This document shows positions 1 to 5,024 of a stretch of 20,623 nucleotides of DNA, one piece after another (position 1 is the stretch's first letter; each line of letters opens with the position of its first letter). The DNA is from a virus. Under the pieces are notes generated by a model. That model was not told the origin of the DNA. It saw only the letters and a list, made by a program, of their open reading frames with translations, and did no database searches. The position numbers and the translations under genes are program-made. The stretch is taken from IMG/VR virus record IMGVR_UViG_3300035698_015138, positions 1 through 20,623 of that record; one strand, written 5' to 3'.

Positions 1-228
1 CCGCCTTATCCAACGGACACTAGGCGAGGTGGCCGTTATAAGCATGAGTTAACAATGCAAGATCATCAGGACCTGGCCGATTTTCTACAGACTTTAAAGG
101 GTGCTGTTATTATTTCAGGCTATGACCATGACATTTATAATAAACTTGGCTGGCAAAAAGTAACAAAAGAAACTAGAGCAGATAAAGCAGGAAAACGGCT
201 AGAGTGTTTATGGATTAGTAAACCATGA
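1..228 (+). CDS. D12-class adenine-specific DNA methyltransferase, C-terminal part
   Basis: The gene enters from the left edge and 75 codons remain before TGA. The visible part starts with Pro-Pro-Tyr, the end of the (D)PPY catalytic motif IV of N6-adenine methyltransferases. It continues with the RGGRYKHEL stretch, a SGYD segment and the ECLWIS C-terminus typical of the D12 (Dam-like) class. Members transfer a methyl group from S-adenosylmethionine to adenine in DNA, often in GATC. In phages they usually protect phage DNA from host restriction or set methylation-dependent regulation. The N-terminal SAM-binding motif I lies outside the window, so completeness cannot be judged. The stop overlaps the start of the next gene (ATGA), implying an operon and translational coupling. 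Confidence 0.87.
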   Translation, partial: PPYPTDTRRGGRYKHELTMQDHQDLADFLQTLKGAVIISGYDHDIYNKLGWQKVTKETRADKAGKRLECLWISKP

Positions 229-527
229 ATAAAGAACAGACCGAGGCGTGTAAGGCGTTTATTGAATATCAAATGGGCTTGTTTAGTTACGGGACAAACA
301 TTGATGCTGTCTGGAAACGTGGTTGTGAGACTGGCTTCAAAGCCGCCCAAACCCCAGAGATGTTGATGAAGAATCCTTTGGTCAATGGTTTGATTGAAGC
401 GCTGGATGTTTCACGATACCACTGGATCGAGGGAGTTCAAATGCACGACATAGAAGCAGATAGAGCTACCCATCCTTTAAGTAAAGCCCAAGAGGCCATC
501 GAACCTTTCAAGAGTAAAGTATTCTGA
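225..527 (+). CDS. conserved-looking small phage protein, unknown function
   Basis: A 100-residue soluble protein with no signal peptide or membrane segment. The ATG overlaps the methyltransferase stop as ATGA, so it is very probably made from the same message. The N-terminal half is aromatic and charged, with a WKRGCETGFKAA helix at about residues 30-41. The C-terminal half looks helical and ends with a short basic tail. The arrangement resembles the many small early or accessory phage proteins that accompany DNA modification genes, but I do not recognise a family. The reading frame is believable because of the tight coupling and ordinary amino-acid composition. Confidence 0.72.
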   Translation: MNKEQTEACKAFIEYQMGLFSYGTNIDAVWKRGCETGFKAAQTPEMLMKNPLVNGLIEALDVSRYHWIEGVQMHDIEADRATHPLSKAQEAIEPFKSKVF

Positions 528-728
528 TGGCTGGGGGAGCGTTGAATAATAATTCACACGAACATGGGAAATACACGAATTTTTAGGAGTTTAGATGCCA
601 TAATGGCCCGTATTCACACGAATGCATGAAAAAAAATGCCCCAAGAGACCCATTCCCTTGAGGCTGGAATACCAATGCGCCAATTGTTGTTAATCCTCAA
701 TTTAGAATATTTATGTTTTGGGTCAAGC
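528..728. other. intergenic region between convergent genes; repeats and micro-ORFs only
   Basis: About 200 bases separate the plus-strand methyltransferase operon from the end of the minus-strand membrane protein gene. No ORF of normal size is convincing here and I see no strong hairpin followed by a T-run. It holds an 11-base direct repeat (ATTCACACGAA at 552-562 and 612-622), a related ACACGAAT at 573-580, an isolated AGGAG at 585-589 and three chained micro-ORFs described among the findings. It may hold decayed coding sequence or a regulatory site. Confidence 0.5.
552..622. repeat. short direct repeat ATTCACACGAA, two exact copies 60 bases apart
   Basis: ATTCACACGAA occurs at 552-562 and 612-622. 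A partial third copy, ACACGAAT, lies between them at 573-580. The outer TTC and GAA of TTCACACGAA are inversely symmetrical, which would suit a dimeric DNA-binding protein. The 60-base offset is a multiple of three, so the copies also read in the same frame (Ile-His-Thr-Asn). The function is unknown. Confidence 0.45.
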
Positions 729-1139
729 TTATTTTCTTTTGCTCAATTTTTTTATATCATCTTCAATTCTTTGCAGACGCAAATCAATAGCCTGTTGATA
801 AGAGCTTTGCTCTGACTTGGTGTATCTATCGCCCGCCGAGATTCTTATAATATCAGAAATCTTTGATGTTTCATCTCTAAGCTGTGTTCTTATTGAATCA
901 AAGCCCCGATCAATCTTGCCGTTTAAATTGCTAACGGTGCGCTCAAGTTTATTAATTCTTTGAGTGTTTGCTGTTGTTCGTTCGATAACTATTTGAGCTT
1001 GTGACGCTTGATTCTTATAAATCATCTCAACGCCTTGATTTTGAAAAGCCATAAGTAATCCAATTATTGTTGCACCGCTGGCTCCTGCTATTCCTATTTG
1101 TTTATATTCTAGTTTTTCATGCTTCATTTCATTACTCAT
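729..1139 (-). CDS. membrane-anchored coiled-coil protein, possibly lysis-related
   Basis: A 136-residue protein with a short charged N-terminus, one hydrophobic Gly/Ala/Ile-rich segment at about residues 15-32, and a long charged C-terminal part. Heptad-like spacing at about 45-100 and 115-133 predicts coiled coil. The RYTKSE motif followed by a short helix ending in LQRIEDDIKKL resembles small phage membrane proteins found beside lysis genes. A single N-terminal anchor plus a long coil is also the layout of inner-membrane spanins, but it lies far from the lysin and on the other strand, so the lysis role is inference. The ATG is preceded on its strand by AAGGT at short spacing. An alternative is a membrane-tethered superinfection-exclusion protein. 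Confidence 0.75.
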   Translation of the reverse strand: MSNEMKHEKLEYKQIGIAGASGATIIGLLMAFQNQGVEMIYKNQASQAQIVIERTTANTQRINKLERTVSNLNGKIDRGFDSIRTQLRDETSKISDIIRISAGDRYTKSEQSSYQQAIDLRLQRIEDDIKKLSKRK

Positions 1140-1251
1140 AACCTTATTTTAATACAGAGAGTTTTTAGAAAGACAAATTAATATAGTATAAACATTTTCT
1201 AAATGGGCTAGCTAGCCTGTTAATTGTCTCTTAGTTTGGTGTGATTGAGTT
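1140..1251. promoter_or_regulatory. divergent intergenic region with palindrome; probable promoters/operator
   Basis: This AT-rich region separates a leftward gene (start 1139) from a rightward one (start 1252), so promoters on both strands are expected. A perfect 12-base palindrome GGCTAGCTAGCC lies at 1206-1217. It is flanked by the near-inverted pair AGACAAATTAA (1171-1181) and TTAATTGTCT (1220-1229), which differ by one extra A. A TATACT-like -10 hexamer reads leftward at 1190-1185 and TATAGT reads rightward at 1182-1187. I cannot find convincing -35 boxes, so the promoter assignments are weak. The symmetry suggests a repressor site. Confidence 0.4.
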
Positions 1252-1971
1252 GTGAAGATACTTAAAGGATTATTTAAGTCAATTTTTGTCATCGGTGATC
1301 AGCATTTTCCTTACCAGCATCAAGATGCTTTGAAATTTCTCGAGTTCTGCATGAAAGCCTATAAACCAGACCTTGTTGTAAATATAGGTGATGAAACTGA
1401 CGGTCACGCCTGGAGTTACCATGACCCTGATCCCGAGTTACTAAGTCCAGGCCATGAGTTTAGAGCTGCTCGCACTGGGCTTAAGAAGTTGCAAAAGATA
1501 TTTCCCAAAATGGAGTTAATAGAAAGTAACCACGGCTCGCTTTACTGGCGCAAACAAAAGTCCATGGGACTCCCAAAAGACTTCTTTAAGAATTACCAAG
1601 AAGCATGGGATGTTGGGCCTGATTGGAACTGGCACTATGATTTAACGGTTGAAATGAGCAATAAGCAGCTTGTCTATTTTCACCACGGCAAGACAAGCCA
1701 AGTTTTAAAGCTCTCACAAAGCTTAGGAATGTGTGCCGTTCAAGGGCATTACCACGAAAAAATGGGAGTGGAGTATTGGCAAAGTGCTGCGGGTGTTTTC
1801 TGGGCGGCGCAAACGGGTTGCTTAGTTGATAACACATCAATGGCCATGGCTTACAACAAAAATAATTTAAAGAGTCCACTTCTAGGCTCACTTGCCATTA
1901 TAAACGGCTGGCCTATTTCTGTCCCCATGGTTTTAGATAAAAATAAGCGTTGGATAGGGCGTCTCGTATGA
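1252..1971 (+). CDS. calcineurin-type metallophosphoesterase
   Basis: A 239-residue enzyme with the dimetal phosphoesterase motifs in order: GDQH (D16 and H18), GDETD (G46, D47, D50), SNH (N93, H94, in place of the usual GNH), HH at 144-145 and GHYH (H166, H168). Family members hydrolyse phosphomono- or diesters (phosphoprotein, nucleotide or nucleic acid); the substrate here cannot be read from sequence. There is no signal peptide, so it should act in the cytoplasm. The start is GTG with only a weak TTGAG upstream; no better start is in frame. It heads a three-gene cassette, and its stop overlaps the acetyltransferase ATG. Such enzymes are common in tailed phages but are not part of the virion. 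Confidence 0.85.
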   Translation: MKILKGLFKSIFVIGDQHFPYQHQDALKFLEFCMKAYKPDLVVNIGDETDGHAWSYHDPDPELLSPGHEFRAARTGLKKLQKIFPKMELIESNHGSLYWRKQKSMGLPKDFFKNYQEAWDVGPDWNWHYDLTVEMSNKQLVYFHHGKTSQVLKLSQSLGMCAVQGHYHEKMGVEYWQSAAGVFWAAQTGCLVDNTSMAMAYNKNNLKSPLLGSLAIINGWPISVPMVLDKNKRWIGRLV

Positions 1972-2393
1972 GTATTAAAATAAGAGAGACTAAGAACTTT
2001 AAGCTCATTTCAAAGCTAAATGACAGGATATTCCCAGAGGACCCATTACCTTTAGATTTCACAGATGTTTGTTGGGTTGTTTATTTAGGTGATCTTCCAG
2101 TGGGCTTTGCTTGTTTAAGGCACCTTAAGTATGAGCCCAGCAGTGTTTTCTTTTCACGCGCAGGTCTTCAGCCGTCAGCCAGAGGCTTTGGCATTCATAA
2201 AAGACTTATCGGGGTGAGGCTTAGTTACTGCAAACGTGAGGGCATAAGAAGTGTAATAACCTACACGCTTGATACCAATCTTTCGAGTGCTAATAACTTA
2301 GCGGCTTGTGGTTTTAAATTGTACGAGCCCGAGCACAGATGGGCTGATTCATCGAGTAAAAAAGAAGTGCTTTATTTTTATAGGGAAATTTAA
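1968..2393 (+). CDS. GNAT-family N-acetyltransferase
   Basis: A 141-residue single-domain protein. The acetyl-CoA pyrophosphate-binding motif A is visible as ARGFGIHKRL at about residues 71-80, following a beta strand ending in AGLQPS. Motif B appears as an Asn (104) followed by SSANNLAACGFKLY, the usual helix and turn of the family. The central VCWVVYLGDLPVGFACLR strand pair is typical. The family moves an acetyl group from acetyl-CoA to an amine; the acceptor (small molecule, protein or antibiotic) is unknown. I chose the ATG at 1968 because it overlaps the phosphoesterase stop as ATGA; an in-frame TTG 18 bases upstream lies inside that gene and lacks a ribosome-binding site. Confidence 0.85.
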   Translation: MSIKIRETKNFKLISKLNDRIFPEDPLPLDFTDVCWVVYLGDLPVGFACLRHLKYEPSSVFFSRAGLQPSARGFGIHKRLIGVRLSYCKREGIRSVITYTLDTNLSSANNLAACGFKLYEPEHRWADSSSKKEVLYFYREI

Positions 2394-2395
2394 GG

Positions 2396-2638
2396 ATGAA
2401 AAAACTGACCTTTATTGAAAACTCAAACTTTTTTGCACGGATTGAAGATAGAAGCGGTAAGCTTTGGATGGTTTGGGGCAACCCTAATCAAAATACCTTT
2501 AGTGAGGCTCGAGTGAGTGGGCCCAAGGCAATAATTCTAAGGGACTTTATGGCCGAAGTGTTAAGTGCAACTATGCAGAGCCCAAAGGAAGATTGTTATC
2601 AGTATGAGGAGGAAGATAGTTTAAAGGTTCTTCACTAG
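2396..2638 (+). CDS. unknown 80-residue protein of the phosphoesterase/acetyltransferase cassette
   Basis: A small soluble protein that starts two bases after the acetyltransferase stop, with AAGG directly before the ATG. The N-terminal half looks beta-rich (FARIEDRSGKLWMVWG), then a helix (about residues 45-60), then a short acidic tail with EEEED. I recognise no family. Its last 68 bases overlap the end of the minus-strand DNA-binding protein gene, a tail-to-tail arrangement without room for a terminator between them. Being third in the cassette, it may be a partner or substrate adaptor of one of the enzymes, but that is only context. Confidence 0.7.
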   Translation: MKKLTFIENSNFFARIEDRSGKLWMVWGNPNQNTFSEARVSGPKAIILRDFMAEVLSATMQSPKEDCYQYEEEDSLKVLH

Positions 2639-2828
2639 GCTCAATGGAGTCAATAAAACCTTTGTTTTCCTCTAAAAACTCATTAACTAAAAGCCTTAGA
2701 ATATTAGCAACAGTCACGCCTTTATTTGTAGCAACCATGTTCATAATAAAGTGAGTTTTTTCTGGCACAGGACAGGCGATTGTTTTTGAAGAACCATTTT
2801 CAATTTTCTTTAAGTCATCAACTTTCAT
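2571..2828 (-). CDS. probable ribbon-helix-helix DNA-binding protein
   Basis: An 85-residue protein. Residues about 18-54 fit the ribbon-helix-helix pattern: a short strand (TIACPVPE), a helix (KTHFIMNMVATNKG), a turn with TVAN, and a second helix (ILRLLVNEFLEEN). The C-terminus is acidic and proline-rich. Members bind DNA as dimers through the N-terminal strand and act as repressors or plasmid/phage regulators (Arc, CopG, ParD types). The gene points away from the structural operon, so the 2829-2918 region serves both. That region carries several ATTAAT repeats that could be its operator. Function by motif resemblance only; an antitoxin is a less likely alternative, as no toxin gene is adjacent. 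Confidence 0.68.
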   Translation of the reverse strand: MKVDDLKKIENGSSKTIACPVPEKTHFIMNMVATNKGVTVANILRLLVNEFLEENKGFIDSIEPSEEPLNYLPPHTDNNLPLGSA

Positions 2829-2918
2829 GACTCTATAAAACCACGGCGAGATAATAGATCAAGGGAATATTAATTTAATAAAACATTAATCATATATTAA
2901 TCTTTAGGTTTAAGGCTC
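2829..2918. promoter_or_regulatory. divergent control region between RHH gene and terminase operon
   Basis: The region is strongly AT-rich. ATTAAT occurs three times (2869-2874, 2885-2890, 2896-2901). ATAATA at 2851-2856 could be a leftward -10 (TATTAT) for the minus-strand gene. The right half is the first copy of the 31-base element described separately. It is the only place from which transcription of the packaging and capsid genes could start close to terS. Confidence 0.5.
2875..2905 (+). promoter_or_regulatory. 31-base shared upstream element, copy 1 (before terS)
   Basis: The element reads TTAATAAAACATTAA (15 exact bases), six variable bases, ATTAA, one base, CTTT. It matches 25 of 31 positions of copy 2 at 4963-4993. 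The two ATTAA cores start 11 bases apart (2885 and 2896), one helical turn. It ends 13 bases before the terS start. A phage-specific promoter or a regulator-binding site are both possible. Confidence 0.55.
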
Positions 2919-3356
2919 ATGGTCTATTTTAAAGAGATGGGACGAATTACTAAATACAAAAAAGAATACTGTCAGAAATTAATTGATCATATGGAAGAAG
3001 GCCTAAGCCTCGAATCCTTTGCTGGAGTTGTTGGCATTTGCCGCCAGACTCTTTATTCTTGGTTTGAGGCGAACGAAGAGTTTGCTGAGGCCAAAGGTAT
3101 TGGCACCTCGAAATCATTTTTGTGGTGGGATAAAGCAGGAATTGCCGGGCTTAATTCGCGCTCTATTCGCAATGCCGATGGGAGCTCCGAAAGTATTTCG
3201 ATCAACTCAACCATGTGGACCTTTAACATGAAAAATCGCTTTGGTTGGCGTGACAAGCAGCCCGATGAACACGACACAATTGTGAACAACTACCAAGACC
3301 TCAGCGAAGAAGAAATTGATGCCCGAATCGCTGAGCACATGAAAAAGAATGGATGA
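2919..3356 (+). CDS. terS: terminase small subunit
   Basis: A 145-residue DNA-recognition subunit of the packaging motor. The N-terminal domain holds a helix-turn-helix (about residues 29-50, SLESFAGVVGICRQTLYSWF). A central helical part follows, with TSKSFLWWDKAGIAGL and MWTFNMKNRFGWRDK (residues 99-113), a signature shared by many small terminases. The acidic C-terminal tail probably contacts TerL. It acts as a ring that selects phage DNA and stimulates TerL ATPase. The position just before terL supports the call. I kept the ATG at 2919 (TAAGG three bases upstream); an ATG at 2937 (MGRITKYKKEY) is a possible alternative with a poor site. Confidence 0.88.
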   Translation: MVYFKEMGRITKYKKEYCQKLIDHMEEGLSLESFAGVVGICRQTLYSWFEANEEFAEAKGIGTSKSFLWWDKAGIAGLNSRSIRNADGSSESISINSTMWTFNMKNRFGWRDKQPDEHDTIVNNYQDLSEEEIDARIAEHMKKNG

Positions 3357-3498
3357 CACTGACTATGAAAGACTCTCAAAGCGAGCCAAACATTATTTCA
3401 TTAAAAGAGGCGGCGGAGAAGAAGAGGGCGAAGAATGGCTTTACGATTCCAAAAATCCTCGACGAGAGATCTTAAAAATAATTAGAGATCGAGGATAG
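3349..3498 (+). CDS. small 49-residue protein between terS and terL
   Basis: The ATG lies eight bases inside the terS end, and the stop comes three bases before the terL GTG, so it fills the gap exactly. The product is highly charged: a basic helix (YERLSKRAKHYFIKRG), a run of Gly and Glu (residues 21-29), then WLYDSKNP and a basic helix ending IIRDRG. No family is recognised. The GAGGA in its last codons is the terL ribosome-binding site. A competing 40-residue frame (3353-3475) starts four bases later but has a less ordered composition and leaves a gap. Confidence rests on fit and coupling only. Confidence 0.55.
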   Translation: MDDTDYERLSKRAKHYFIKRGGGEEEGEEWLYDSKNPRREILKIIRDRG

Positions 3499-3501
3499 CC
3501 G

Positions 3502-4959
3502 GTGAGTTTAGATAACAAGCTCGAAGTTTTAAAGCTTTTGGAAGAAAAAGAGCGGCGCAAGAAAACTCAACGCCTCTTTTCTTATTACCCGGACAAGGGG
3601 CCGTTAAGGCGAGAACTTTACAAAAAGCATATCTCATTCTTTGCGGCAGGCCCTAATCACAGAGAGCGGTTAATGCTCGCAGCCAACAGGGTCGGGAAAA
3701 CGGAAGGGGTTGGCGGTTACGAAATGACCCTACATCTCACTGGTCTTTATCCCGACTGGTGGGAGGGCACGAGGTTCGATCGACCTATTGATGCATGGGC
3801 CGCAGGTGATACGAACACAACCGTTAGAGATATTATCCAGCACAAGCTACTAGGGCCGTATCACTCGATTGGAACAGGCTTAATACCTCAAGATTTAATC
3901 TTAAAGAAAACCACAAAGCAAGGTGTTGGTGAGGCCTTTGAGACGGTCTATGTTAAGCACGCAAGCGGTGGTGTGAGTAAGATTTCTTTTAAGTCTTATG
4001 ATCAAAAGCGAAAGTCATTTCAGGGAACAAAGGTCGATGTGATTTGGCTTGATGAAGAACCACCACAAGACATTTATACTGAGTGCTTGCTTAGAACAAT
4101 GAACACTGATGGGGAAGAGGCAACACAAAGGCTTATGCTCCTAACCTTTACGCCGTTAAAGGGTTTAAGTGACGTTGTTTTGTCTTTCTTGCCTGGCGGT
4201 AAATTAAAAGAAAAATCAGAGAGTGCAAAGTTTGTTGTCATGGCCACATGGGATGATGCTCCTCACTTATCTAAAAAAGAAAAAGACGAGCTGTGGGCCG
4301 CGATGCCACCGCACCAAAGGGATGCAAGATCAAAAGGTATTCCACAACTTGGGAGTGGCGCTATTTATCCCGTACCTGAAACAGACCTTGTGGTTGATGA
4401 CTTCCCAATCCCCGATCATTTTATAAAGTGTTACGCCCTTGATGTTGGTTGGAACAAAACCGCCGCTCTTTGGGGGGCCTTAGATAGGGAGAGTGATATT
4501 CTTTATCTTTATAGTGAACACTATATGGGTCAAGCTGAGCCGGTGATACACGCTCAAAGTATTAGGGCTCGAGGGGAGTGGGTTCCAGGCGTTATAGATC
4601 CGGCGGCAAGAGGCAGGGGCCAGAGAGATGGTTCGCAACTTATGCAAGATTACGTAGACCTTGGCCTTGATCTAGAAACAGCCTTTAACGGCGTTGAGTC
4701 TGGTATTTATGAAGTGTGGCAGCGAATGTCGAGTGGAAGACTTAAGATTTTTAAAAGCTTAAACAACACTTTGGGTGAGTTTAGAATTTACCGACGCGAT
4801 GAAAAAGGCAAGATTGTAAAAGACAAAGATCACATAATGGACGCCTTGAGATACCTTGTAATGTCGGGAATAGAGCGAGCTAAAACAAAGCCCGTTAAGC
4901 GAGTCGAGGAGCAATACACTTATGACGCCTCCTCCTCTGGTAACAATTGGATGGGCTAA
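3502..4959 (+). CDS. terL: terminase large subunit (packaging ATPase/nuclease)
   Basis: A 485-residue motor protein that translocates DNA into the prohead and cuts it. The N-terminal ATPase has Walker A at about 60-68 (AANRVGKTE) and Walker B at about 178-186 (VDVIWLDEE, with the catalytic Glu following the Asp). LLTFTP at about 213-218 fits the coupling motif. The C-terminal RNase H-like nuclease shows its acidic residues in ALDVGW (D314), VIDPAA (D366) and HIMDALRY (D447). Length is normal for the P22 gp2-like class. It starts at GTG with GAGGA seven bases upstream. It follows terS and the 49-residue gene and precedes the portal, its docking partner. Confidence 0.95.
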   Translation: MSLDNKLEVLKLLEEKERRKKTQRLFSYYPDKGPLRRELYKKHISFFAAGPNHRERLMLAANRVGKTEGVGGYEMTLHLTGLYPDWWEGTRFDRPIDAWAAGDTNTTVRDIIQHKLLGPYHSIGTGLIPQDLILKKTTKQGVGEAFETVYVKHASGGVSKISFKSYDQKRKSFQGTKVDVIWLDEEPPQDIYTECLLRTMNTDGEEATQRLMLLTFTPLKGLSDVVLSFLPGGKLKEKSESAKFVVMATWDDAPHLSKKEKDELWAAMPPHQRDARSKGIPQLGSGAIYPVPETDLVVDDFPIPDHFIKCYALDVGWNKTAALWGALDRESDILYLYSEHYMGQAEPVIHAQSIRARGEWVPGVIDPAARGRGQRDGSQLMQDYVDLGLDLETAFNGVESGIYEVWQRMSSGRLKIFKSLNNTLGEFRIYRRDEKGKIVKDKDHIMDALRYLVMSGIERAKTKPVKRVEEQYTYDASSSGNNWMG

Positions 4960-4962
4960 TAA

Positions 4963-4993
4963 TTAATAAAACATTAACTTTTCATTAAACTTT
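4963..4993 (+). promoter_or_regulatory. 31-base shared upstream element, copy 2 (before portal gene)
   Basis: This is the second copy of the element before terS. It has the same 15-base block TTAATAAAACATTAA at 4963-4977, then ATTAA at 4984-4988 and CTTT at 4990-4993, with the same internal spacing. It sits in a 65-base gap inside an otherwise tightly packed operon, four bases after the terL stop, and ends 31 bases before the portal GTG. Confidence 0.55.
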
Positions 4994-4999
4994 GAATAC

Positions 5000-5022
5000 A
5001 AACTCAGTCTCTTAAACTCAGT
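5000..5022. repeat. direct repeat AAACTCAGT in portal leader
   Basis: AAACTCAGT occurs at 5000-5008 and 5014-5022, 14 bases apart, immediately before the portal GTG start. It occupies the position where a ribosome-binding site should be, and no AGGAG-like sequence is present. It may be a protein-binding or mRNA-structure element; the evidence is only the repeat. Confidence 0.35.
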
Positions 5023-5024
5023 TT

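Noticed and set aside
636-815. Plus-strand ORF of 59 codons running into the minus-strand membrane protein gene
   Set aside because: More than a third of it is antisense to the 729-1139 gene, there is no ribosome-binding site, and the hydrophobic composition is that expected from the complement of charged coiled-coil codons.
1950-1967. Upstream TTG extension of the acetyltransferase
   Set aside because: It lies inside the phosphoesterase gene without a ribosome-binding site; the ATG at 1968 has a classical ATGA junction and gives a normal GNAT N-terminus.
2919-3356. A pac site inside terS as in P22
   Set aside because: P22-type phages often have pac in this gene, but no recognisable pac sequence can be identified here from sequence alone.
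3353-3475. 40-codon ORF starting at the ATGA of the terS stop
   Set aside because: It competes with the 3349-3498 frame, which fills the gap completely and has a more protein-like pattern; the ATGA start keeps it as a weaker alternative.
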